A stretch of DNA of 11,536 nt from Alphaproteobacteria bacterium. GTDB taxonomy: Bacteria; Pseudomonadota; Alphaproteobacteria; JAJTHO01. Position 1 is the stretch's first letter; the number at the start of each line of letters is the position of its first letter. Both the position numbers and the translations under genes were made by a program. Of the stretch, positions 1 through 7,933 are shown one piece after another. Below the pieces are notes generated by a model. The model had not been told where the DNA came from. It saw nothing but the letters and a program-made list of their open reading frames with translations, and searched no databases. The DNA is taken from contig JAJTHO010000152.1 in NCBI GenBank assembly GCA_021297975.1, forward strand, positions 1 to 11,536, written 5' to 3'.

Positions 1-5
1 CCTTT

Positions 6-1523
6 GTGTTGCCAGACTGGCGCGTTTTTCGCAGCCTTAGCACGCACCCCCTGCGCTGGTTTGTTCTGTGGGCAGTTATCGGCGCAGTGCAGCAGTTGGG
101 ACTAACGCTGAACACGGCTGTCGCGTGGCTGTTTGAGCTGTCAAAACGGGTGCTGGCCGGGGCGGATACCTATGCGGAGGCAGGTTTTGAGACCAACCCG
201 CCGATGATGATTTATCTGGGGCTTCTGCCCGCGTGGTTGCATAGCGTTTTGGGGCTGAGTGCGCAGTGGAGCCTGCAGCTATTTATAACGATACTGTCGG
301 CGGGAACACTGCTGCTTTCCGCGCGTGTGCTCCGCGGCGTTGCGGCGCTGCCAGACGGCGCGCAAAACATGTTCTTAATCGGGCTGGGGTATATCGTTCT
401 TGTGCTGCCCGGCAGCATGATGGCGCAGCGTGAACACTTTATACTGCTGTTTTCACTCCCCTATGCGCTTGTTGTCTTCGCCTTTTTAGAGGGCGCGGAG
501 ACGCCCCGCTGGCTTCGGTGTATCGCTGGGCTTTTTGCGGGCATAGCGCTCTGTATTAAGCCGCCGTTTGCGCTGGTGCTGCTGGGTCTTGCGGGTTGGG
601 TTGTGTGCCGCAAACAGTTAAAGCCGTGGTTTTTTCGGCTGGAAAATGTCGCAGTGGTTTTGGCCGTTGCGGCGTTCGCGGCATGGGTTATCACCCAAGA
701 ACGCTTCTTTATTGAGACAGTCTATCCACTCCTCAGCCAAGTGTACACCCAAGGCCGCAGCGATGGTTGGTTTGATACAAATCTCGCACGCGGTGTTTTT
801 ATGGTGATGCCGATGTTTGGCTATTTCTTGGCAAAACAGCTGAGCGGCGGCAAAGCGACACCGGAAAACAATCTGCTGCTGCTCTGCGTCCTCTTGATGC
901 TGGCGTTCTACCTGGTGGCAGCCGTCCAGCCGCTCAGTTTCACCTATCATGCTATTCCATTTTTTGCGCTTACTGCCCTGCTGCTCTTTATAAGTAGTGT
1001 CCGCACCCGGCATTTGTTTTTAATCGCGGGTTTATCATTCCATCTCTATTATTTTATCAATTCCTGGAATCTGGATAGCTTTAAAAAAGACAATCCTTAT
1101 ACGCAAAACCAAGCGTTTAAAACATTGTTTGATACGCTGCCCAAGGGCAGCACCTATTACAGCCTGACGCTCAATCCCTTCACCCCCATGCCCCAGCCGG
1201 GCACGACGCAGCTTGAAAATGTCAATTATCTCGGCGGCCTGTGGCATCGCGGGATGTCGCTAAACCCAGAGCGGTATGCGGCTGAGTTTGCTTATCTTGA
1301 TAACGTGGCCGCAGAAGACATTATCCGCACCAAGCCGGATTATCTGGTGGTGGATGAGGCTGAGTATAAACACACCGCGCCGGAAACGGGGGTGTATAAA
1401 ATTTTTGAGCTGTATTTCTCCCTGCCAACGCTCGCGCCGTTAAAGCCCTGTTTTGAGCGCATCAACGAGGTCAAGCAAGGCGAGCAGGTTTACGGCCTGT
1501 ATAAAAATACCTGTCCACGTTAA
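6..1523 (+). CDS. Polytopic membrane protein, GT-C-like glycosyltransferase candidate (possibly partial at 5' end)
   Basis: The 505-residue product has roughly ten hydrophobic segments in its first 355 residues (for example about 16-42, 88-107, 121-140, 172-200, 212-232, 284-305 and 310-352). A soluble C-terminal part of about 150 residues follows. The first extracytoplasmic loop carries acidic residues (D54, E58, E62) just before NPPMM. This resembles GT-C enzymes, which use acidic residues in that loop to transfer sugars from polyprenyl-phosphate donors. A QREH motif (141-144) and KPP (185-187) look like conserved loop elements, but I cannot name the family. Donor and acceptor are unknown; a role in surface glycan assembly is inference. 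The first possible start is GTG at position 6, but no ribosome site is visible and the frame is open to the window edge, so the true start may lie upstream. The stop codon overlaps that of convergent recG. Confidence 0.6.
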   Translation: MLPDWRVFRSLSTHPLRWFVLWAVIGAVQQLGLTLNTAVAWLFELSKRVLAGADTYAEAGFETNPPMMIYLGLLPAWLHSVLGLSAQWSLQLFITILSAGTLLLSARVLRGVAALPDGAQNMFLIGLGYIVLVLPGSMMAQREHFILLFSLPYALVVFAFLEGAETPRWLRCIAGLFAGIALCIKPPFALVLLGLAGWVVCRKQLKPWFFRLENVAVVLAVAAFAAWVITQERFFIETVYPLLSQVYTQGRSDGWFDTNLARGVFMVMPMFGYFLAKQLSGGKATPENNLLLLCVLLMLAFYLVAAVQPLSFTYHAIPFFALTALLLFISSVRTRHLFLIAGLSFHLYYFINSWNLDSFKKDNPYTQNQAFKTLFDTLPKGSTYYSLTLNPFTPMPQPGTTQLENVNYLGGLWHRGMSLNPERYAAEFAYLDNVAAEDIIRTKPDYLVVDEAEYKHTAPETGVYKIFELYFSLPTLAPLKPCFERINEVKQGEQVYGLYKNTCPR

Positions 1524-3577
1524 CCCGCCTCCGGCAGGCGGGCGGCGTTGCCCCGTTCAAACAGCGTCAGCAGCGTTTCAATTTGTGGGTGCGCATCCAC
1601 TGCATGTGTAATCGCCTCGACCTGCGGAAACAGATCCGCATCCTCCGGCAGGCGCACGGCGCGAAAAGCCCCGCTGCCCGATTGCGCCGTTCCCACCACA
1701 TCCCCGCCGCCGCGCAGGCGCAAATCCTCTTCAGCCAGCCAAAATCCATCGTTAGAGCGGCACAGCGCATACAGTCGTTGCCGGGCAATATCCCCCAGTT
1801 GGGGCGCATGGAGCAGCACACACGCTGACGGCTTACTGCCCCGGCCAACACGCCCCCGCAGCTGGTGCAGCTGCGCGAGGCCAAAACGCTCAGCCTGTTC
1901 AATAATCATAATGGTTGCATTCGGCACATCAACGCCCACTTCCACAACGGTGGTGACAACCAAAAGCCGTGTCTCCCCATTAGAGAATGCCTGCATCGCT
2001 GCATCTTTTTCCGCCGCTTTAAGCTGGCCATGCAAAAGCCCCACCTGATGAAAGCCAAAGCGTGCGGCTAACGCGCCGTATCGCTCAATTGCCGCCGCCA
2101 GCGCCAATTTATCCGATTCATCCACCAGCGGACACACCCAATAGGCCTGCTCACCGCGTTTCAGCGCCGCATCGAGGCGCTCTAATAACTCCTCCACTCG
2201 CGCTTGTGAAAGTTTCGTTGTGGTAATCGGCTGCCGTCCCGGCGGCTTTTCGGCGAGAATGCTGGTGTCCATGCCGTGATAGCTGACGAGTTGCAGCGTG
2301 CGCGGTATCGGCGTTGCCGTCATGACAAGGGTATGCGCCGCGCCGCCAGCTGCTTTATCAATCAGGCTCAGGCGCTGCTGCACGCCAAAGCGGTGCTGCT
2401 CATCAATCACCACCAGCCCCAATTGATGAAAGTGAACGTTATCTTCCAAAACCGCATGTGTGCCGATAGCAAGACGCGCCGTGCCATCCGCAAGCTGAGC
2501 GAGTGTTTGCTTTTTCTGTTTGCCGGTGCTGCGCCCCGTTAAAAATGCCGGGGTAATGCCTAAGGGCTCCAGCAGCGGCGCGAGTTTTTGCCGGTGTTGC
2601 TGTGCCAATAATTCGGTGGGAACCAGCAGCGCCGCTTGCGCCTCCGCCTCGATAGCCGCCAGCGCCGCAAACAGCGCCACCATCGTTTTGCCGCTGCCCA
2701 CATCCCCTTGCAGCAGGCGCAGCATCGGCTGCACCCCGGCCATATCTCTAAGACACGCCGCAATCGCCTCCTGCTGGCCGCGTGTCAGCGCAAAGGGCAG
2801 GGCGCGCTCAACGGCGCGGCTGAGCGCGCCCGTTGCAACCAGCGGCGCGGCATGGCGCTGCGCCGCATGCCGCCAGCGGTTCCACGCAACGGAACGCGCA
2901 AGCAGCTCATCCAGCGCCAGCCGTTGCCGCGCTTTCGTATGGTTGCAGCGGTGCACCGCCTCTAACGCCGCTTTCCACGAATAGCCACCGTGCGCCGCAA
3001 CAAGTTCAGGCGGCAACCATTCCGGCAACTCCGGTGCGGCATTGAGCGCAGCGCGAATATACCGGCGCAGCGCATCGGGGTGGAGACCCGTGGTCAGCGG
3101 GTAGGCGGCCACCGCATCGGGAAGGCTGGCGGCGCTATCCACTTTTAACACCGCCTGCGGGTGAATGAACGTGGGCAACAGCCGTCCGGCTGCGAGCTCA
3201 CCAATAACAATCCGCCGCTCCCCCATGGGAAAGCGACTAGCCAGCACCGGCGCGGGGGTGTTAAACACCAAAATTTCCCCCTGCACGCCGCTGCTATCAA
3301 CTATGCCGATACGGTGCGGCTGGCCGGGGCGGCGGGCTGGGTTGTAGTCGTTTATCTCAACAAGACACCGCACCGCCGCGCCCTCACTGGCGTGGCTGAG
3401 GCTGCTGATGCTGCGCCATTCAGTGATACCAACGGGAAAATGATAGAGCAGGTCAATAATCCGCCCCCGCCCCTCGGTGAGGCGATTGATAAGATACTGC
3501 CGTTTCTCGCCAATACCCGGCAAGGTGCTGGCGGGTGCAAATAACCCATGGACAGAAGAGCTTTGAATCGCCAACAT
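1520..3577 (-). CDS. recG: ATP-dependent DNA helicase RecG
   Basis: RecG is a cytoplasmic SF2 double-strand DNA translocase that reverses stalled replication forks and processes branched recombination intermediates. The 685-residue product matches the usual length of about 690. The N-terminal wedge/OB-fold region (about 60-160) precedes Walker A GDVGSGKT (291-298), the DEQH box (392-395), TATPIPRT (420-427), the VVEVGVDVP segment (544-552) and LRGRVGRG (573-580). The RecG-type TRG region is RLRGGGDVVGTAQSG (620-634). I chose ATG at 3577 because the frame can be extended to 3727 only by reading across sdhE. The purine-rich AAAAGAGG lies just 3 bases before this ATG; the next codon is TTG, which would give 6-base spacing, so TTG initiation is possible. 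The gene is divergent from sdhE with a 23-base gap and shares its terminal TTAA with the convergent membrane-protein gene. Confidence 0.96.
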   Translation of the reverse strand: MLAIQSSSVHGLFAPASTLPGIGEKRQYLINRLTEGRGRIIDLLYHFPVGITEWRSISSLSHASEGAAVRCLVEINDYNPARRPGQPHRIGIVDSSGVQGEILVFNTPAPVLASRFPMGERRIVIGELAAGRLLPTFIHPQAVLKVDSAASLPDAVAAYPLTTGLHPDALRRYIRAALNAAPELPEWLPPELVAAHGGYSWKAALEAVHRCNHTKARQRLALDELLARSVAWNRWRHAAQRHAAPLVATGALSRAVERALPFALTRGQQEAIAACLRDMAGVQPMLRLLQGDVGSGKTMVALFAALAAIEAEAQAALLVPTELLAQQHRQKLAPLLEPLGITPAFLTGRSTGKQKKQTLAQLADGTARLAIGTHAVLEDNVHFHQLGLVVIDEQHRFGVQQRLSLIDKAAGGAAHTLVMTATPIPRTLQLVSYHGMDTSILAEKPPGRQPITTTKLSQARVEELLERLDAALKRGEQAYWVCPLVDESDKLALAAAIERYGALAARFGFHQVGLLHGQLKAAEKDAAMQAFSNGETRLLVVTTVVEVGVDVPNATIMIIEQAERFGLAQLHQLRGRVGRGSKPSACVLLHAPQLGDIARQRLYALCRSNDGFWLAEEDLRLRGGGDVVGTAQSGSGAFRAVRLPEDADLFPQVEAITHAVDAHPQIETLLTLFERGNAARLPEAG
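1524..1542. other. GC-rich hairpin at the convergent gene ends
   Basis: A perfect 7-bp inverted repeat (CCCGCCT / AGGCGGG) with a 5-base CCGGC loop begins directly after the plus-strand stop codon. It lies inside the last codons of recG. No T-run follows on either strand, so it is not a canonical intrinsic terminator. It could still protect the 3' end of the upstream transcript or slow polymerase between converging genes. It could also simply be GC-rich coding sequence. Confidence 0.4.
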
Positions 3578-3600
3578 ATGCCTCTTTTGAAGCAAATACC
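3578..3600. promoter_or_regulatory. 23-bp divergent start region between recG and sdhE
   Basis: This is the whole gap between the two divergent start codons. On the minus strand it holds the AAAAGAGG ribosome site of recG. On the plus strand it holds a weaker GAAG (3589-3592), 8 bases before sdhE. It is too short for even one full promoter, so promoters for each gene must lie inside the opposite gene. I see no convincing -35/-10 pair there. Confidence 0.55.
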
Positions 3601-3876
3601 ATGACAGAGCACAAGTTAAACACACTCGATATCGCCCGCCGCCGTCTGCTCTTTCAATCCGTGCATCGCGGCACGAAAGAGCTGGATCAGCTCTTGGAAA
3701 ACTATGCCCGCATTCGGGTGAACACAATGGATGCGGCGGCCTGCGCGGCTTACGATGCCTTGTTATCCGAGGACGAGACGGATTTGTTTAATTGGCTAAC
3801 CGATCAGGCGCCTTGGCCGCCGGAGCACGCGGCGCTGCTTAAGGACATTCTGGCGGTGTGGCCGAAAAATGCCTGA
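3601..3876 (+). CDS. sdhE: FAD assembly factor SdhE (succinate dehydrogenase assembly factor 2 family)
   Basis: SdhE is a small soluble protein that promotes covalent attachment of FAD to the flavoprotein subunit SdhA of succinate dehydrogenase (and FrdA in some bacteria). The 91-residue product fits the family length. It carries the diagnostic RGxxE motif as RGTKE (residues 23-27), preceded by the helical RRRLLFQSVH segment. The typical DLFNWL block lies near the middle of the second half. I chose ATG at 3601; an in-frame GTG at 3535 would add 22 residues running into the 5' end of recG and is not typical of the family. The gene overlaps mfd by 8 bases, so the two are almost certainly co-transcribed and probably translationally coupled. 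No sdh structural genes are in the window. Confidence 0.93.
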   Translation: MTEHKLNTLDIARRRLLFQSVHRGTKELDQLLENYARIRVNTMDAAACAAYDALLSEDETDLFNWLTDQAPWPPEHAALLKDILAVWPKNA

Positions 3877-6800
3877 GGTGACGTCCGCTATACCGCAGGG
3901 CGCATGGCCGTATTATGCCGCGAGCATAGCCGCCACGCGGCCGGTTCTACTGGTTGTGCGCAATGAAACCGTGCTGACACAGCTTGCCGCCGCCGCAAAA
4001 TATTTTGCCCCCGATGTTCCGGTTGTAACGCTGCCCGCATGGGATTGCAGCCCCTATGACCGCGTCTCGCCGCACCCGGCGGTAACGGCGGAGCGCCTTG
4101 CCGCGCTGACAACCCTTGCCGGGTATCGCGGCGGCGGGGTGTTGATTCTGGCAACGGCATCGGCGCTGGTGCAAAAGCTGCCGCCGCTGCACACCTTTCG
4201 CCAGCAGGCGCTGGTGCTGCAAAAAGGCGGCAAGGTGCAGATTGAGGCGCTGAAAGCCACATTGATTGCCCAAGGCTACCGTATGACGCCGACGGTGCGT
4301 GAGCCGGGGGAAGCAGCCGTGCGGGGCGGGATTGTCGATTTTTTCCCCGGCCATTTGGCCGAACCCGTGCGCCTCGATTTATTCGGCGATGTGCTTGAGG
4401 ATATTCGCGCCTTTGACCCGGTGACTCAAAAGGGGGTTTACGCTCTGCAAAGCATCAGCGTGCCGCCGGGGCGTGAGGTGCTGTTAACCCCAAGCACCAT
4501 CCAGCAATTTCGCCAGCAATACCGCCTCCTTGCCGCCGGAACGGTGGATAAAGACCCGCTGTTTAACGCCGTCAGCAACGCCGAAGTCTACAGCGGCTAT
4601 GAGCATTGGTTGCCGCTGTTTTTTGATGCGCTCGTTCCTTTAGCCGCGTATCTGCCGCCTGAAACAGCCGTGCTGTGGATGCCGGATGCAGCCGCCGCAG
4701 CGGAAGAGCGGGCACACACCGCCTTAGAGGCCTACACCACCCGCCATGCGGCGATTAATCCCAAAGACCCCGCGCCGTATTATCCTGTTCCTTTTAGCAG
4801 TCTCTATCTTACGGGTGAGGAAGCGGCGCAACAATTCAGCAGCGCAGCCATACCCGCCGCCGCATCCGCCTTTGCGCCGGTGCGTAATTTTATCTTACAA
4901 AAACCCGCACCGGGCGAGACGCTCTATCAAGCCCTCGCCCATGAGGCCGCCGCGGCCATTGCCCAAAAGCGCAAAGTGGTGCTGGCCTGCGGCAGCGCAA
5001 GCGCGAGTGAACGTTTACTAAATCAACTGCGCGCCCTCCCCAATGGTCGCGCCGTGCTCTCCGCTAGCAGCTTTAAAGAGGCGCTCGCCCAGCCGCTAAG
5101 TGCTATCAGCGTGCTCACCGCTCCGCTGCACCAAGGGTTCCAGAGTGAACGTTTTCTTTTATTGACCGATGCGGAGATGACAGGGGAACGGCTGCGCCGC
5201 CGGGAAACGCGCAGCGCCGCCGAGGTGTTTTTACAAGAAGCTATCACCCTCGATATCGGTGATACGGTGGTGCATATTGAGCACGGTATTGGCCGCTTTG
5301 ATGGGCTCATCAGTCTCACCGTGGGCGGCGCGGCGCATGATTGCGTGCGGGTTGTCTATGCGGGCGGCGATAAGCTGTTTGTGCCGGTTGAGAACATGGA
5401 CGTCTTATCGCGCTATCAGGATAGCGACACAGCCGCCGAGCTTGATAAACTCGGCGCGGCGCAGTGGCAGGCGCGAAAAGCCAAAGCCAAAGAACGCATC
5501 CGCGCGATTGCGCAGCATCTCTTAAAAACAGCCGCCTTGCGGGCAACACAAACCGCGCCGCGCCTCTTGACCCCTGAATCCTACACCGCCTTTTGTGACG
5601 GTTTTCCTTATGTTGAAACCGATGACCAGGAGCGGGCGATTCGCGAAACGCTGCAAGACCTTGCCGCCGGAAAGCCGATGGACAGGCTCATCTGCGGCGA
5701 TGTTGGCTTTGGCAAAACGGAAGTCGCCTTGCGGGCGGCGTATGTCGCCGCTGCATCGGGGATGCAGGTTGCGGTGCTAACCCCGACTACGCTGCTGGCA
5801 CGCCAGCATTACAACAGTTTTTCTAAACGGTTTGACGGCACTGGCCTCCGCCTTGCTCCCTTATCCCGCCTCGTTAAAGCCAAAGACGCGGCGGCAACGC
5901 GGGCGGCGGTGGCGGAGGGTGCGGTCGATATTCTCATTGCAACCCATGCGGTGCTTGCTAAGGGCATGACCTTTAAAAACCTTGGCCTCGCGATTATTGA
6001 TGAAGAACAGCACTTTGGCGTGAAACAAAAAGAGCGTCCCAAAGAGCTCGCGCCGCAGGCGCACATCCTAACGCTTTCGGCAACGCCAATTCCGCGCACG
6101 CTGCAACTGTCGCTGGCGGGAGTGCGCGAGATGAGCCTGATTGCAACGCCGCCGGTGGACAGGCTGGCGGTGCGCACCTTTGTCTTGCCGCATGACCGCC
6201 TGGTTATTCGCGAAGCCCTGCAGCGCGAGCTGGCACGCGGCGGACAGGTGTTTTATGTCGTGCCGCGGGTCGCGGATTTAGAAGGCGCAGCGCGGGAGCT
6301 GGCGATTCTGATGCCGCAGGCACGGGTGCAGATGGCGCATGGAAAACTTAGCCCTGCGGCGCTCGAAGAGGTGATGACCGGCTTTGTTGATAAGCAGTTC
6401 GATGTGCTGCTTTCAACGCAAATTGTGGAATCCGGGATTGATATCCCCACTGCTAACACGATGATTATCCACCGCGCAGATATGTTTGGTCTTGCTCAGC
6501 TTTACCAGCTGCGCGGGCGCATAGGCCGGGGCAAGGTGCGCGGCTATGCTTACCTCACCGTGCCTGCGAATCAAAAGCTCGCCAAACCAGCGCAAAAACG
6601 GCTGGAGGTGATGCAAACACTCGATCACTTAGGTGCAGGTTTCAGCCTCGCCAGCCACGATATGGATATTCGCGGCGCGGGTAATATTCTCGGCGATGAG
6701 CAATCAGGGCATATTCGCGATGTGGGGATTGAGCTGTACCAGCAAATGCTCAGCGAAGCCGTTGCCGCCGCCAAGGGCGCAGCGCCGGTTGATGACAGCT

Positions 6801-7246
6801 GGACGCCGCAGATTGGGCTGAATCTCCCGGTCAGCATTCCGGAAGATTATGTCCCCGCGCTAGAGCTGCGCATGGGGCTATACCGCCGGGCGGCGGATTT
6901 GCGCGGTGATGAGGACGTTGCGCAGTTCCGCGCTGAGCTTTTGGACAGATTCGGCGCATTGCCGGAGGCAACCGAAAACCTTTTACAGCTTGTTTTATTA
7001 AAACGCCGCGCGTTCGCGGTGGGCGCGGCGCGCCTTGATATCGCGCCAAAGGGCTTTGTGGTTGTTTTTCGGAACAATTCTTTTGCAAAGCCGCAGCGTC
7101 TTTTAGACTTTATTAACCAATCCCGCTCTATGGTTCAGGTGTTGCCAGAGCAGAAACTCCTGTTTCTGGCCGCGCCCGGTGAACGGTTGCAACGGTTTCT
7201 TGGCGCAGAAAAAATTCTGAAAACGTTGCAAGGGTTGCTCGCCTGA
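3869..7246 (+). CDS. mfd: Transcription-repair coupling factor Mfd
   Basis: Mfd binds RNA polymerase stalled at DNA lesions, pushes it off by ATP-driven translocation, and recruits UvrA for nucleotide excision repair. The 1125-residue product is close to the 1148 of E. coli Mfd. In order it shows a UvrB-like N-terminal module (with DCSPYDRVSPHP near 59-70 and REPGEAAVRGGIVDFFP near 144-160) and an RNA-polymerase-interaction domain starting near IGDTVVHIEHGIGRFDG (about 463-479). Next come Walker A GDVGFGKT (610-617), DEEQ (711-714), SATPIPRT, STQIVESGIDIP, LRGRIGRG (881-888) and the TRG-type motif DIRGAGNILGDEQSG. A C-terminal autoinhibitory domain follows. The start ATG lies inside the end of sdhE, with no strong ribosome site of its own, which suggests coupling to sdhE translation. 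The stop codon is part of a small hairpin. Confidence 0.97.
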   Translation: MPEVTSAIPQGAWPYYAASIAATRPVLLVVRNETVLTQLAAAAKYFAPDVPVVTLPAWDCSPYDRVSPHPAVTAERLAALTTLAGYRGGGVLILATASALVQKLPPLHTFRQQALVLQKGGKVQIEALKATLIAQGYRMTPTVREPGEAAVRGGIVDFFPGHLAEPVRLDLFGDVLEDIRAFDPVTQKGVYALQSISVPPGREVLLTPSTIQQFRQQYRLLAAGTVDKDPLFNAVSNAEVYSGYEHWLPLFFDALVPLAAYLPPETAVLWMPDAAAAAEERAHTALEAYTTRHAAINPKDPAPYYPVPFSSLYLTGEEAAQQFSSAAIPAAASAFAPVRNFILQKPAPGETLYQALAHEAAAAIAQKRKVVLACGSASASERLLNQLRALPNGRAVLSASSFKEALAQPLSAISVLTAPLHQGFQSERFLLLTDAEMTGERLRRRETRSAAEVFLQEAITLDIGDTVVHIEHGIGRFDGLISLTVGGAAHDCVRVVYAGGDKLFVPVENMDVLSRYQDSDTAAELDKLGAAQWQARKAKAKERIRAIAQHLLKTAALRATQTAPRLLTPESYTAFCDGFPYVETDDQERAIRETLQDLAAGKPMDRLICGDVGFGKTEVALRAAYVAAASGMQVAVLTPTTLLARQHYNSFSKRFDGTGLRLAPLSRLVKAKDAAATRAAVAEGAVDILIATHAVLAKGMTFKNLGLAIIDEEQHFGVKQKERPKELAPQAHILTLSATPIPRTLQLSLAGVREMSLIATPPVDRLAVRTFVLPHDRLVIREALQRELARGGQVFYVVPRVADLEGAARELAILMPQARVQMAHGKLSPAALEEVMTGFVDKQFDVLLSTQIVESGIDIPTANTMIIHRADMFGLAQLYQLRGRIGRGKVRGYAYLTVPANQKLAKPAQKRLEVMQTLDHLGAGFSLASHDMDIRGAGNILGDEQSGHIRDVGIELYQQMLSEAVAAAKGAAPVDDSWTPQIGLNLPVSIPEDYVPALELRMGLYRRAADLRGDEDVAQFRAELLDRFGALPEATENLLQLVLLKRRAFAVGAARLDIAPKGFVVVFRNNSFAKPQRLLDFINQSRSMVQVLPEQKLLFLAAPGERLQRFLGAEKILKTLQGLLA

Positions 7247-7259
7247 CCCCATTCAGGCG
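7240..7259 (+). other. Hairpin spanning the mfd stop codon
   Basis: A perfect 7-bp inverted repeat (CGCCTGA / TCAGGCG) with a 6-base loop contains the mfd TGA stop codon in its left arm. It lies 20 bases before the next gene. No T-run follows, so an intrinsic terminator is unlikely. It may be an mRNA processing or stability element between mfd and the sixA-like gene. Confidence 0.4.
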
Positions 7260-7279
7260 AAAGCCAGGGATGTAGAGCC

Positions 7280-7852
7280 ATGAAAAATATTATCTTTGTT
7301 CGCCACGCTAAAGCCGTTGAGGAAAACGCGGAAAATGGTGACATGCGCCGTCCCCTCGATGCAATCGGCAAGGCGTCCATTATCCGCCAAAGACCGGCGC
7401 TGCGCAAAATGGATATCTCTAGTGATTTAGTCTTGTGTTCCCCGGCGCGCCGTACCCGTGAAACCTATGAGGGACTTTGTGACGCAGGCTTGCTCAATGA
7501 TAGCCAGTGCGTTGAATTCCAAGATGATTTGTATATGGCAACGGCGACAAAGCTCTATCAGATTGTTAAAATGCAGCGCAATGATTTTACCAATCTCATC
7601 ATTATTGGCCATAATCCGGGACTTCATCAACTGGCGCTGGCGCTGGTGGGGGTTGGAGCCGAGCTTGATTTAAACCAACTGGCACAGCGATTCCCCCCTT
7701 TCAGCGTTGCCAGCGTATCCTTTGATGCAAACCGCTGGGATGATGTGGCCTTATCAGCAGGTACTTTAGATGCCTTTATATATCCGGATATGAGCGGTTA
7801 TAATGCCGCTGCTTTGCCCGGTAGCGTTTCTGCTGGCTATGCCTTTACGTAA
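7280..7852 (+). CDS. SixA-like phosphohistidine phosphatase (histidine phosphatase superfamily)
   Basis: The 190-residue cytoplasmic protein belongs to the histidine phosphatase superfamily, which uses a phosphohistidine intermediate. The catalytic RHA motif is at R8-H9 (FVRHAKA). CSPARRTRET (53-62) supplies further phosphate-pocket arginines, and GHNPG (110-114) supplies the second catalytic histidine, H111. This combination is characteristic of SixA, which dephosphorylates phosphohistidine on HPt or phosphotransfer proteins. The actual substrate here cannot be told. It is somewhat longer than E. coli SixA (about 160 residues), with an extra C-terminal tail of about 30 residues. The ATG at 7280 is preceded by AGGGA (7266-7270) at 9 bases. 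It lies 33 bases after mfd on the same strand and may be read from the same transcript. Confidence 0.85.
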   Translation: MKNIIFVRHAKAVEENAENGDMRRPLDAIGKASIIRQRPALRKMDISSDLVLCSPARRTRETYEGLCDAGLLNDSQCVEFQDDLYMATATKLYQIVKMQRNDFTNLIIIGHNPGLHQLALALVGVGAELDLNQLAQRFPPFSVASVSFDANRWDDVALSAGTLDAFIYPDMSGYNAAALPGSVSAGYAFT

Positions 7853-7899
7853 GAAAAACAGCGACAAAAAATCATTTTCTTTCGTGTTAAACAGGATGA

Positions 7900-7928
7900 T
7901 TGTCTTCTCTGCATAACAACGGCATAAA
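7900..7928 (+). promoter_or_regulatory. Candidate sigma-70-type promoter of the VpsF-like gene
   Basis: TTGTCT (7900-7905) and CATAAA (7923-7928) are separated by 17 bases; each matches 4 of 6 consensus positions. The ATG of the next gene is only 6 bases past the -10 box and has no ribosome-binding sequence. If this promoter is real, the transcript would be leaderless or nearly so. The match is weak and the claim is tentative. Confidence 0.3.
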
Positions 7929-7933
7929 GCAGT

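Noticed and set aside
2520..2984. Open frame of 154 codons on the plus strand within recG
   Set aside because: Ser/Ala/Arg-rich shadow of a GC-rich gene with no recognisable domain.
3535..3600. Upstream GTG start for sdhE
   Set aside because: It would overlap the 5' end of recG, and the added residues are not typical of SdhE; ATG at 3601 fits the family.
3578..3727. N-terminal extension of RecG by 50 residues
   Set aside because: It would be the antisense of sdhE, gives a Cys/Arg-rich sequence unlike RecG, and the ATG at 3577 has a nearby ribosome site and gives the normal family length.
3947..4354. Open frames on the minus strand inside mfd
   Set aside because: They lie opposite strongly conserved Mfd sequence and show no family features.
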